NCBI GenBank assembly: GCA_039619475.1
Contig: CM077115.1
Location: forward strand, 496,517,352-496,581,351
Length of the DNA stretch: 64,000 bases
Direction of reading: 5' to 3'
From: Icerya purchasi
Lineage: Eukaryota > Arthropoda > Insecta > Hemiptera > Monophlebidae
Below the pieces are notes generated by a model. That model was not told the DNA's origin. It saw nothing but the letters and a program-made list of their open reading frames with translations, and did not search any database. Both the position numbers and the translations under genes were made by a program. Every line of letters starts with the position of its first letter. Within the stretch, counting starts at the first letter, position 1. Of the stretch, positions 48,304 to 58,451 are shown one piece after another.

Positions 48304-49080
48304 TAAATTATTTATTTATTTACGTTTAATATATAGCACATTTGATATCCATGAATACGTTTTATTTTTTCCAATTTCATTTCTCTACCAGATCTCCTTT
48401 TTTATTTCAAAAATATTTGTTTCCAGTAATAATTTTTACACAAGTTTCATAATTATTTAATTATTTAATGTTGTACCCGATTTTCTCTGTTAACTTATAG
48501 TTATATCAAACGATTCGCATATTTCTTCAAATACTTTTTTCATTAAATGTTTTCTTCGCAAATTATTATTACTTTTCACGCGAAATCCTTATTACTTTTA
48601 CATCATCTCATATTATTCAAAAAATTTCGAATATGGTTTACATTTGTTTATTTACCTATATATATATATATATATATTGTTGATTTGTATTTATGTTATT
48701 TTATTATGTACTCTCTTATCCCCATATATTTTTTATTTGTGTGTCTATGAAACCAAATGCTGAAATAAAATTTCTGACTTATAATAAATTCCCATTTAAA
48801 AAAATCAAATGTTTATATTTCTGACTATATATTTTCAAAAATTAATATTTAAAATTTATTATTTATTCACGAACATATTTTTTTCAAAAAATTCAAGCAA
48901 ATTGTATGAAAAACGTGTAATTGTTTATACATGTTACTGTATTGTTGACAGGTATATATCGGTTATTCAATGTTATTATAAATTATGTTATTATATGCAA
49001 TATTCTAGTATATATGTATATGTAAAAAATTATAATCTCGCATAAATAAAAAAAAAAAGAAAAGAAAAAAGTTATATAAT
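48304..49080. other. AT-rich non-coding region left of the Polinton remains
   Basis: AT-rich with a TA microsatellite at about 48657-48678. No gene seen. Confidence 0.6.
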
Positions 49081-49082
49081 AG

Positions 49083-49420
49083 TTTAAGGTTCGTGCTTAT
49101 TTTCAAAAGCTGTTTTCCAAAAACGGGGTAAAAAGGGTCTATTTCTATCGTTTATATACCGAATTGAGCTGATCAATTTCATGTTAAATTAACACTCTTA
49201 AATAACATCTTATTTAACCTTTTTAAAAGGTTGTTTTCAAACAATAGAATAAAAAAGGTCTAGTTCTAACGTTTATACATCAATTTGAGCTGTTTAATTT
49301 AAAGGTAAAATAACATCCTTAAATAACGTCTTATTTCATTATTAATAGATCGTATTCGTGCTTATTTTTCAAAAAAGTTCTTTTCAAACAAAGGAATAAA
49401 AAAGTTCACTGCACTGGATG
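49083..49420 (+). repeat. About 2.5 tandem copies of a 130 bp repeat
   Basis: TTCGTGCTTATTTTTCAAAA-type starts occur near 49090 and 49362, and the phrase CAAACAATAGAATAAAAAAGG (near 49240) matches CAAAAACGGGGTAAAAAGGG (near 49123) and CAAACAAAGGAATAAAAAAG (near 49386). The unit includes TTGAGCTG and CTTAAATAACnTCTTATTT. It lies just outside the first Polinton gene and could be part of its terminal repeat. Confidence 0.6.
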
Positions 49421-49429
49421 ACCGTATCC

Positions 49430-49640
49430 ATGAAAGGGTCATAAATAACCGTTTAGAATGTCCTTTTTCAGGCTCTAACATGATCTAAATACATCGTTAA
49501 AATAAAGGTATATTGTGAAAGCCGATTTTACAGGTATATTTTGTCGAAAAACTTGTTTTGACACATCGCAAAGGAGTAATACGAGGGTGGTAACTGGAGA
49601 AATCAGATTTCTCCGATCACTTGAGTTTGCAAGTTCGTGC
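49430..49640 (+). repeat. Diverged copy of the 42.3 kb repeat
   Basis: Contains GGGTCATAAATAACCGTTT, then GCAAAGGAGTAATACGAGGG and TGGTAACTGGAGAAA, in the same order as at 42240-42450. Roughly 200 bp with several indels. No coding content. Confidence 0.55.
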
Positions 49641-49791
49641 GATATAGTTTTGTGTTTCTCACTGCGATCTAAATATTTTTTCAAATTGTTATTTTTAAAT
49701 TGTATAAATACGTTCCGTGTTAATAACCGTTTTGTGTAGCAAAATAATGTTTTTGTTAACGTTTGTTTTTTGTTTTGTTAATAGTGATTAT

Positions 49792-50515
49792 AATGGCCGC
49801 ATCAAACGCGGAGTTAGTTAAAATGTTCCCGACGCGCGTATTATTCCACGCGGAAAATATCGATACCAAATTTCGTAAAAGACTCGCAACGTTCCGGATT
49901 GTTAACGATAATTTTAATATTCGCGATATCGATAAATATTTAGAAAAAGTACAACCGACCATTTTAGAATTAATTTCTAATAACATAGCTACCGGGATAA
50001 AATGTAGTATGGTATTGCATTCTACGTTCCGCCGCGCGACCGCGATTACCAAAGGTGATCATATCGCTCAAACGTACTTTTCATCGGAATGTAAACATTT
50101 AGTTGCGGGAGACGATTTCGACGACTTTTCCGATACTTCGTTCCGTAAAATTAAAGAAAAAATATCGAATTTCGAACACGTGAAAGGCTCCGGTTGGACG
50201 ATTGCCCGGATCGTTTACCTCGAGGTAAAATTAAATTTTGCTAATATTCTTTTTTACCGCCACCGAAAATTATTAGTGCTCGTAAAGCAATTATTAACGT
50301 ACAAAATCATGACAATTTATGTTTTAAATATTCGATGCTTGCGAAATTCGTAAATAACCATGCGTATGAAATGTGCAATTACGAGTATAGAAACAAGCCC
50401 GAGCTTGACGCGAAGTATGATTGGCAGGGAATTTCGTTTCCCGCCTGTCTCGATGACGTTAAACAGTTCGAAAAAAAGGTAACGCGAATTCGTCGATTAA
50501 TGTTTACGTTTTTAT
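49792..50515 (+). pseudogene. Polinton DNA polymerase B, N-terminal region fragment
   Basis: A 5' part open from the ATG at 49792 encodes FEHVKGSGWTIARIVYLEVKLN, a motif I associate with the N-terminal extension of arthropod Polinton polymerases. After a frameshift near 50285 another frame gives CFKYSMLAKF and YDWQGISFPA. A second frameshift lies near 50480, after which similarity ends. The exonuclease and palm domains are absent, so this is a truncated gene. It is transcribed away from the capsid genes. Confidence 0.65.
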
Positions 50516-50810
50516 GAGGTATGTAATAAATGTTTTCTCTCATTTCATTATTTACGTGTTCATTTTATCTTTTTACCATTATTATTTACGCGCTTGTGTG
50601 TGTGTGTGTGTGTTTTTAGCATTAACATGGAGCTTATGAGGAAGATGTGTGAAAAAAAAGTAAAAAACGCTATATATGAAAATAAATCAAGTATATTTCA
50701 TAATTATATATATATATATATATGTATATATATTTACAAAATATCATGTGTTAAAAAAAAAAAATCTTATTAGCCTAATAATAACGAAATTTTTAAGAAG
50801 AATAAAAATT
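50516..50810. other. Simple repeats between Polinton genes
   Basis: A TG dinucleotide run (50595-50612) and a TA run (about 50706-50725). No gene seen. Confidence 0.7.
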
Positions 50811-52084
50811 TTAATCGCCCGGAAACAATTTAAAAACAAATTCGCATTTTCCGCAATCGCAAACGACGTTTCCAAAAAAAAATGTGCTATCTTTAGTTTC
50901 AGGAAACATTTCCCGTATAAATTCGGTAAAAGATGTATAACCGCATTGTTTGCAATCTTTAATTAACGTTGGATGCACTGCACTAAGAAGTAACGAATCT
51001 ATAGTTGTCGCGATAGCCTAGTTGCTAGAGCGCTTGACTTCCGATATGGCGGTCACGGGTTCGATACAAGAATTAAATAAATAAATAAATAAATAAATAA
51101 TCGCTAGTAATCACGTGGAAGGCAATAGCAAACCACCACGTTCAACATCATATGCGCGCTAGGCCAGTACACAGCAGACCCACACCGGACGGACTGTACT
51201 TGTATATCGATAAATCAAACGATTACTAATCAGTTCCGAATGTAGTCTTGCGTGCGTACACATGCGTTGCATATAATAATTGCCTGGTACACAATCTATA
51301 TCAGTACAGCTAAAAATGTACGAATAGGTTGCGCCAACGCGCTATTGTAGCGTACGACACCTTAAGAAGAAGAAGAAGAAGATGTTTAAAACACGGTAAA
51401 TATTTTTTAATATTTTCATTATTCTTCAACGTTTCAGGTAGTTTATCGTAAAAATCACAAATTTTATCCGGGCATTCTGCGATTAATATCTCCGCAGTAG
51501 CTTTCTGCAACATTTCGTGTATGGGCCACTTTAATGCAGATAAAACCGGTCTAACATTCATATCGAACCATTTCATCATAACATGAGCATTTTGTAACGA
51601 ACATGCATTAGTTTTTCCGTCAGTGTGTGCGTCACATTTTACAGCATTCGAAATAGCGTGGTACTTATTGTTTAAATTTTGTAAATTCGGCATAGCATAA
51701 CGCGTTTCTAAATTAATTATTTCGTAATTTGAAAGCGATGATTCCATAAATTTTTCCCATATCGTTTCAACTTTTGCGTCTCCTTTAACGTAAATTTTTA
51801 AGGGATTGGAATCTAATTAAAACATTTTCCAAATCGATCGATATATTTCTATAATTAGAATCTCCGGCATTCCACAGAATAGAATGATAATTTCGCGTAA
51901 GTCACCAATTTGTACGTCTTTTACTATTTGATAATAAATTCCAATCGAACGGTGGTTTATAAATTTGATGAAATTGTATTTCGCCATTCAGACTTAAAAT
52001 CGCTAGTTCCTTAATTATGTATGCATTATTATTATTTTTAAAACATTGAAAATCTATTATAACTTCGTACATATTATTATTCAT
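50811..52084 (-). pseudogene. Nuclease-like protein with C-terminal zinc ribbon, Polinton cargo; interrupted by a SINE
   Basis: The minus-strand frame from the ATG at 52084 starts YEVIIDFQCFKNNNNAYIIK and ELAILSLNG, a Asp-x-Gln then Glu pattern like the first strand of DEDD exonucleases. After an in-frame TGA at 51902 the frame continues (LTRNYHSILWNAGD), a frameshift follows near 51790, and from 51747 it runs through HTDGKTNACSLQNAHVMMKW. The SINE at 50991-51362 interrupts it. Beyond that the frame ends with a zinc-ribbon-like CKQCGY ... CDCGKC and a stop at 50811. I recognise this as a recurrent arthropod family with no assigned function; exonuclease activity is inference. Confidence 0.62.
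50991..51362 (+). mobile_element. tRNA-derived SINE
   Basis: Its head resembles a tRNA gene: an A box near 51014 (TAGCCTAGTTGCTAGAGC) and a B box near 51057 (GGGTTCGATAC), the internal pol III promoter. An (AATA)n stretch lies at about 51074-51100 and a unique body follows. TAAGAAG flanks both ends (50984-50990 and 51363-51369), a likely target duplication, although the right flank is an AAG repeat. It interrupts the nuclease-like gene. The LINE that mobilises it is unknown. Confidence 0.78.
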
Positions 52085-52238
52085 CGTTATTAACTAATTA
52101 CAACAGCGAAACAAACTTTTTATAAAAACTTTATTAGTTTAAAAAATACAAACGGAAAAAACTTAACGCGAGCAAAAACAGTACTTTCACAACCATAAAA
52201 CAACAAATACTAAATTGTAAAATGAGGTTCTTTTGTAT

Positions 52239-53466
52239 TCACAACTCCAATACATTATAACTGGTTGATTTATCGTGTATAATAAGAGCGTAACATGACG
52301 TGTTTGAAGGTACATTATTAAGCGTCTTAAAATCAAGTCTAATCTGCAGCGTACTACCGTCATCTAAGAGCTCATTTTGAAAGTTACACGGTATGATGAA
52401 CAGGGCGTATTTACTAAGAAAATCTTCTACACTCGCAGCAGGGTGCGGCGGTTCTTCTCCATGATACATTGTTTGAAAATTGGCATATAACAAGTATAGG
52501 TTTCCAAATCTTTTTCGAGCAAAATCTAAATTTATTACTTCGTAAGGATATCTCGTTGAATTTATGTAGGCGCAAATTTCAGTTATATTCAAATGATCGA
52601 ATGTTGAACTATCTTTGGTTAAATTATTTTGTTTATTCGTTTGAAATCTAATACTAATGAAACGAGGACGTTCTACCGTTGATGATGATTTAATTACCCA
52701 GCTGTGTTTGGAAACTGTGGGAAGAGCCGGTTGATGAGAAAGTGTCCATGCTCTAAATTGAATAGGCACGTGCTTTGTCTTCTTTATTCTGTTAAGTAAT
52801 GATATTTTCGCTCGATCGCTCAATTTAACAAACGGTAGTTGCCATGCAATTGTTTGAAATGTTACATTAACTGGCTTATCGTCTGTTGCTGTAAAGGCAT
52901 TTTTGCCACTGTTGGCTCGGATGAGAACAATTTCTTGACTTGCGTGTACAATAGCACGTCTATAGTCTTCCGCAAAACCGAATATGTATCGTAAAGGAAT
53001 AATAAATTGAAATTCCAACAACATTTTGGCTCCGGTACCTGATGATGTTGAGGGGGTTGAGGTATCAGCAATTTCTCGTGTAAATACTTTTAATTCTTCC
53101 GAATTTAGAGCACACGTACTGTAGTTGTAATCTGATTTGATATCTTCTGAACATAATAATCTACGCATGAGAGTTGTAATTCCAGGATGTCGTACACATT
53201 CTATAGTATTTCCATTAATTTCGTACCGTAATTCAGAGAATAAAAATAACGGACCATTTATTGAAAAATTTACAGATGGGGAAACTGTACCTTGTAGAAT
53301 TAAATAACTTTCAGACGGTGAAGTAATAACATCTTTTTGCTGAACAGGTATTCGTATTTCATCGCTAAGATTAAATTTTGAACTGGCATAAGGTTTGTGA
53401 GTATGTATTTCATAACTGGCAACTGTATCGTCCGTAAGGGTATTGGGTGAAACAATTGCTAATATA
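52239..53466 (-). pseudogene. Polinton major capsid protein, 5' end disrupted by a mariner
   Basis: An open frame of about 410 codons, of the F54H12.2-like family now recognised as the double-jelly-roll Polinton capsid. Visible features: YEIHTHKPYASSKFNLSDEI near the N-terminus, FLFSELRYEINGNTIE, FQFIIPLRYIFGFAEDYR, LDFARKRFGNLYLLYANF and the C-terminal CYALIIHDKST. The body has no stops. The apparent ATG at 53480 lies inside the mariner terminal repeat, so the true start was lost or displaced by the insertion at 53467. The protein would form the icosahedral shell. It is best called a pseudogene, although its body is well preserved. Confidence 0.82.
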
Positions 53467-54771
53467 CAAGGGTGATTCAAATATAAACCGGAATTTCGTC
53501 ATAAAAATTTTTATTTTATACTTACAGTGCTCATATTTTTTACAATTTTTCGAGATAACCCCCCTCGCACGCTACGCACTTTTTCCACCTCTCCGGCAAT
53601 TTTTTTATTCCTTTTTCGTAAAAATCTCGCGGCTTGTCACATAGCCATTTGCGCACGAACGATTCCACCTCATCGTTGCTGTCGAAACGTTGTCCACCAA
53701 GTGCTTCTTTCAACGGGCCAAACAAATAATAATCACAAGGCGACAAATCTGGACTGTAAGGAGGATGTTCAAGTGTTTCCCAGCCCAATTCGGCCAATGT
53801 CTCCATCGTGAGCCGAGCGGTATGTGGCCTGGCGTTGTCTTGAAGCAGTATCGCACTACGGATCGGAATTTCGCGCCTTTTTGTTCGATAGGCCGGTTTT
53901 GACTGTGTTTTTTTTTCGGAGGTTACTGTAATACTGCGCCGTCACAGTACGTTGTTCAGTTAGGAAATCGACTGCGATCACTCCCTTCATGTCCCAAAAC
54001 ACGGTACACGGTACACAACACCTTCCCAGCTGACTGTGTAACCTTCGCTTTGACTGGCGCTCTCTCTTTTTTCTTCCACCACTCCATAGACGAGCGTTTA
54101 CTCTCCGGCGTATAGTAGTGTACCCAAGTTTCGTCCGTGGTGAATATTCGCCGCAATAAATTCTCTCCTTCCTCTTCATAGCGCTGCAGGAGACGCGTAC
54201 AAACTTCCCAACGAGTGAATTTCTGTTCAAAATTCAGAAGTCTTGGCACCCATCTGGCTGCAATTTTGCGATAACCTAGTCGATCATGAATTATTGTCTC
54301 AATACTACCTATGCTGATGCCCAATTCGTCGGTCATATCGCGTACACGGTCGCGTCGGTCAGCCAAAATGAGTTGTTCGATGGCTTTGACGTGTTCATCT
54401 GTAATGCTGGTTTTTGGGCGCCGCGCATGTGCTATGTTTGACACCACTTCACGTCCTTTTCGAAACGCGGAACACCACTCGTACACTTGAGTTTTGGAGA
54501 GACACTCATCCCCGAACTGTTCGCGTAATTTTCGGTAAATTTCCACGGATTTTACGTCGTCTTTGACTAAAAAACGAATAATGATGCGTTGCGCAACAGA
54601 CACTGGTACTTCTTTTTCACTCATGGCTCTAACTACACTAAAAAGTGAGCTTACGCGGTTCTAATTGCTCTACATAACAAACCGGTCTAACTGCCAGTGC
54701 AACCACTTTTTCCACAATAAATTTTTCGCGCGTTTATTTAAAAATTCCGGTTTATATTTGAACCACCCTCG
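53467..54771 (-). mobile_element. Mariner transposon, 1305 bp, with terminal inverted repeats
   Basis: Ends CAAGGGTGATTCAAATATAA (53467) and the complement of CGAGGGTGGTTCAAATATAA (from 54771) are inverted repeats of about 27 bp with two mismatches, flanked by TA on each side (53465-53466 and 54772-54773). Length and DD34D spacing identify Tc1/mariner, mariner branch. The transposase is frameshifted. It is inserted at the 5' end of the capsid gene. Confidence 0.95.
53540..54624 (-). pseudogene. Mariner transposase, two frameshifts
   Basis: N-terminal helix-turn-helix region from the ATG at 54624 (MSEKEVPVSVAQRIIIRFLV ... SKTQVYEWCSAFRKG), then a second DNA-binding helix (ELGISIGSIETIIHDRLGYR) and first catalytic Asp in FTTDETWVHYY near 54120. 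Frameshifts lie near 54000 and 53885. The second Asp is in LLQDNARPHTA near 53835 and the third in YSPDLSPCDYYLF near 53740. There are 34 residues between the last two, the mariner signature. All three Asp codons survive but the frame does not. Confidence 0.92.
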
Positions 54772-55010
54772 TATGTTCCATTATACTGCACTGCACTAAT
54801 ATATACGATTTATCTTATTCAACTAACACGCTGTAACCCAACGACTTAAGCACACGAATACTTTTACTACTCAACGTGATTCTTCTTTTTCTTTCTCTAT
54901 TTATATAATTTTCTTCGCTTCGAACAGGCGTTTGAGAGCGTATATATATATACTTTTATTAGTGTATATGATAGGCATTTTAAACGTTATTAAAAGCCTT
55001 ATTAAGATGA

Positions 55011-55602
55011 TTACGAACTGGTTAGATGCAAATTTATAATCAAATCTTCACTAGCAAAATCAACGATATTCCCGTTTTGGTCCTTTATATATACATTTAA
55101 CTCTGAAATATAATCTGTACTCACGGGTGAATAAATAATCGTTTTCGGGGTTTCAGAAATCTTATATCCGGGCGCTATATTTAAAGGAAAACTGTAAATG
55201 AGATGAGACGATGATCCATTCGTATATCCTCCTGTTGCTATGTTGCAATACACATTCAATATATTAATCGGTGTAATTTGTACAGTGTTAGGACTCGTAT
55301 GTTTCATTAGAGGATGTAAAACATCTGAAACGCCATCAAAACCCAATAATGGTCCAATACTCCGCGGACCGCTAAATTGTATGTAATATTTACTTTGTAT
55401 AACACACTTTAACGTTCTTTCGTCACCTTTTATAATAATACCATTATCTAAATGTTCTGGTAAGTATTATTCGATATCGCTCACTTCATAACATCCGCTA
55501 GGTATTATAATAGATTTTGAAGGTTCATTCGCGTTTTCCACATAAGCAGAATCATAGTAATATAACGTATTACATTCAGACGTGATATTATGTATAGAAT
55601 GT
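55011..55602 (-). pseudogene. Polinton penton-like minor capsid protein
   Basis: Minus-strand frame with CNTLYYYDSAYVENANEP, IIIPSGCYEVSDIE, a stop at 55467-55469, then in the same frame ERTLKCVIQSKYYIQFSGP, IGPLLGFDGV, TPINILNVYCNI and the C-terminal YIKDQNGNIVDFASEDLI. This beta-rich layout fits the single-jelly-roll minor capsid (penton-like) of Polintons. The single nonsense codon and unclear 5' end make it a pseudogene. It sits between capsid and protease genes, on the same strand. Confidence 0.7.
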
Positions 55603-55830
55603 TAACGATACTAATCCAATACTCCACTGACGATTATTTGCTAATAATAATGGTGCATATATGTATATTACTAATCAAATTACCTTTTTTACCACTTAAC
55701 TGAAATAAGTACGACATGATGATGATATAATAATAAAAATAGTCGTAAACTATAGTTTTTTTTAAACAAACTTGTATTCGTATACAATAATCGAAAAAAT
55801 TTTATAAATGTACATGCTTATATATAAATT

Positions 55831-56268
55831 TTAACGTTTTCGAACATCAAATGGGGCGGGTAATGTATTTGTTAGAAATCTTAAACATAGTTCTCCGCAA
55901 TTAACCGTATTATAACTTTGATATGCACATCTATTGTATAAAATCTCAATCTTTGGATCGTATTTGCGTAAATAATTAACTATCTCTATGGAGGGTGGTA
56001 GATTACCATAACTATCGAAATATTCTGCACGTTTTGCATTCTTTCTGTATGCAATCCAGTGAGTTCCAGGACCTTTTTGCGAATCCATATTAACAATCGC
56101 GCACTTATTTTTCTTAGGTTTGGTAGGCAGCCCATCTCGATCAAAAACTCCTCTAAAATTTGGAATTTTTAACTTTTTCGCGTAAAATATAATATCTAAA
56201 TTTGTTAACGCTCTATTGTCAGGTATAGAGTTAACCTCGAAAAAACTGATTACGTCTCGATCCGTCAC
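55831..56268 (-). CDS. Polinton adenain-type cysteine protease
   Basis: 145 residues, intact. The catalytic His is in GPGTHWIAY (about residue 67), the Asp in EYFDSYGN (about 85), the oxyanion Gln in AYQSYNTVNCGELC and the nucleophile Cys in the same motif (about 126). This is the adenovirus/Ulp1-type fold that matures capsid precursors. The size is a little short at the C-terminus compared with related proteases; the frame ends FDVRKR. An upstream start cannot be excluded. Downstream insertion 56270-57160 separates it from the next virion gene. Confidence 0.87.
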   Translation of the reverse strand: MTDRDVISFFEVNSIPDNRALTNLDIIFYAKKLKIPNFRGVFDRDGLPTKPKKNKCAIVNMDSQKGPGTHWIAYRKNAKRAEYFDSYGNLPPSIEIVNYLRKYDPKIEILYNRCAYQSYNTVNCGELCLRFLTNTLPAPFDVRKR

Positions 56269-56269
56269 T

Positions 56270-57160
56270 ATATGGAGCTAAATATTATTACGACTTGAGG
56301 ATTTTCGGGTCTCTTCTACGGAAAGCCAAGGTTGTTATGATTCGAGGACTTTCCTGTCCCTTTTACGGAAAGCCAATGCGTGGACTTTCTGGTCCCTCTT
56401 TCGGGAACCCAATGTTACGATTTGACTTTTTACTGTTCTTTGTTTGCGGGCGCCAGTGGTAAATTACGGATTACCACGACCGAATCAACTCTGCCGAGCA
56501 GAGCGTCAGACTTTTACGATAAGAAATTTGCCGATAAAGATAAAAAAAATAATGAAGCCGTTCTTTTTAACATAACGTGTATATAGTTACAACTATAACA
56601 TAGCAAAAAAAAATGCAACCGCGTAACAAAAGAAAAATTCATTAGGACTAGAAAAAAAAACGTTGCATTCGCGGCGATGACTTCGACTAGATCTGAATAT
56701 TAATAAAAACGGTAACACAGGTATCGCGATCGCACAACAAAATTTAACACATAAGACGACGACGACCAGATGTGTACCTTCGCAACAAAACACGGCTTGA
56801 TATTTTATTCTATAACTAACGGTACATTACCGAATCCTTATCAATTAATAATATGGCCATTACAGCGCTCATCTTCACACACGGCTCACGCGGCCGACAG
56901 GCACTATCCTGTTGTCGCAGACCACACATACCAGCACACTTACACAACCCCTAACACTACCCGAGCCGAGAAATTCAACAGAAATCGCAAATTATCTATT
57001 CGGTCGTGTAAATATCCCGGCCGTATTCTCCGCCGAAAACGAACAATACGATGATGCCGAGAGATCGAAAATTAATGATTTTAATCGGAGAATAATTTCT
57101 AGCTCGACATCATCGCTAGATAGCGCCGTAAATACCGAATCCGTATCAATATAAACCAAG
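56270..57160 (-). repeat. Dispersed LTR-like repeat, copy 2
   Basis: Read on the minus strand from 57153, TGATACGGATTCGG, TCGAGCTAGAAATTATTCT and ATTAATTGATAAGG follow in the same order as at 9331-9740 on the plus strand. The far end (56290-56420) holds three copies of a roughly 50 bp unit around GACTTTCnnGTCCCTTTTACGG. It probably inserted between the protease and the small virion gene. Ends are not defined. The 80-codon frame at 56912-57154 is not convincing. Confidence 0.55.
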
Positions 57161-57175
57161 ACCACTTCGATATGG

Positions 57176-57526
57176 TCATAAATAAAGTCCTTTGCCAATC
57201 TTTTTATCAATTTTTATACCTTTGCCTGATTTAAAACTTTTTCTAGCATCATTTACATCCTTCACAGCTTTTGCCATTGATGATACTGACGATGAAATTC
57301 CACCCAATGTAGCAATACCAGCTAATAAGGGGATAAGGGGGAGAGCTCTTCCAGTTTTGGTAATCGGAATAATTCGAACATTTTCATTATCAGCTACTAT
57401 AGGATTTAATTTATTAACTGCTGTAATCGCCTTTTTCATATGTCCTTTAAGAGTTTTTTCTTTACGAACAGATTTCCGCGCTACATTTAACACGTCTCTG
57501 AAATATAAATTTTTTTCTTTTCGATG
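57176..57526 (-). CDS. Polinton small hydrophobic virion protein (pX/pVI-like)
   Basis: A Lys/Arg-rich N-terminal part (FRDVLNVARKSVRKEKT) precedes a hydrophobic segment (ALPLIPLLAGIATLGGISSS) and a Lys-rich tail ending KKIGKGLYL. Basic plus membrane-active hydrophobic segments are typical of adenovirus core or membrane-lytic minor proteins, and small genes like this lie between PLA2 and protease genes in Polintons. The last codons run into the repeat at 57160, so the C-terminus may be cut. The frame extends to an ATG at 57580, but that part overlaps the PLA2 gene in another frame; the true start is probably nearer 57526. Confidence 0.6.
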   Translation of the reverse strand, partial: HRKEKNLYFRDVLNVARKSVRKEKTLKGHMKKAITAVNKLNPIVADNENVRIIPITKTGRALPLIPLLAGIATLGGISSSVSSMAKAVKDVNDARKSFKSGKGIKIDKKIGKGLYL

Positions 57527-57539
57527 ATTTTGATTTGGT

Positions 57540-57959
57540 TTTCCGTTTCGCAGCTTGTTTTTTACCAGAACGACATTCACCTCCTAATTTACGTTTTACT
57601 TTCATGGCGTTCGTAGTTATCCAAGCAGCCGCTTTCTCACCGAAACTATTATCTGATGCTTTAACACGTTCCCAAGCTTTATTTTATAATAATCTGTCCG
57701 CTTCAGCACGATTTTTATTATCAGAATACTTGCTATATGCTATATCATGTGCTTTAGCAGCTTCATCCAGTTTGTTTATGCCTGTTACACCACGACTTAG
57801 TTGACGATCTAACTTTGTACCAGGTCCCAAATAATTATAAACCGGATAATGTAATTGTACTGGAAGGTTATCTATAACTCTATTCAACACAGTTCTGAGA
57901 CCGCCACCACGTTTTATATTTTTTTTTAACACGTTAACTTTTCGTTGCTTTCTCACCAT
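57540..57959 (-). pseudogene. Polinton parvovirus-type phospholipase A2 protein
   Basis: From the ATG at 57959: a basic N-terminus (RKQRKVNVLKKNIKRGGG), then YNYLGPGTKLDRQL (the calcium-binding loop pattern) and AAKAHDIAYSKY, containing the His-Asp catalytic pair of the parvovirus VP1-type PLA2. An in-frame stop at about 57683 follows ADRLL, and the same frame continues (KAWERVKASDNSFGEKAAAW) to a Lys-rich end. In parvoviruses this domain breaches endosomal membranes; a similar role in Polinton virions is inferred. The stop would remove only the C-terminal third. Confidence 0.78.
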
Positions 57960-58213
57960 ATTCAGAAATATTTTTCTATATATATATACTTTTTATCACA
58001 CGACTCTGCGAGTTTTAACGCTATATATAGGGGTGTTTATACTTTTTATTCGATGTTGATGGTGATTACTAAATCAGTAAAATAAGCTAAAATGAAAATT
58101 GAAAAGCAATCAACTATATTACCTATAAGTAATGTGCTAACACTAGTAGAAAGTAGTGTGATACGTCAGAACGTTATAAACATAGCTCGTTGTTCCCAAA
58201 TAATATAAGATGT
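57960..58213 (+). other. Divergent intergenic region between PLA2 and ATPase genes
   Basis: The two genes point away from each other. A (TA)n stretch (57976-57990) and TATATATAGG near 58022 could belong to divergent promoters. A short frame from 58091 (MKIEKQSTILPISNVL) is plausibly the ATPase N-terminus in a shifted frame. Confidence 0.5.
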
Positions 58214-58320
58214 TTAATTATTGGCCCGAGCGGATGTGGAAAAACAAATTCGTTATTTACGTTATTAACACACTCGAATGGGTTGCGTTACGAAAATGTC
58301 TACATATATAGTACTTCTTT
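58214..58320 (+). pseudogene. Polinton packaging ATPase, 5' part (Walker A)
   Basis: The frame reads CLIIGPSGCGKTNSLFTLL, a Walker A P-loop, and continues to NVYIYS, where the LINE target duplication begins. The ATPase belongs to the FtsK/HerA-type family (A32-like) that pumps DNA into capsids. A likely N-terminal segment upstream is in another frame, so a frameshift lies near 58200. The 3' part lies 5.3 kb away at 63661. Confidence 0.78.
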
Positions 58321-58451
58321 TACTTACTTACTTTGTTGATTTACGTGCCGTGTACTGCACCTAGGCCAGAGGCACGATCGGGATGTAGGAGAGCTTAAAT
58401 TAGAGAGTATAGGTGGATTAGTTTAAGAAAGGTTGTTAGGTTGTGAGAAGC

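Noticed and set aside
56912..57154. 80-codon plus-strand frame near the Polinton virion genes
   Set aside because: It lies within the LTR-like repeat that is also found at 9.3 kb, where the frame is not kept.
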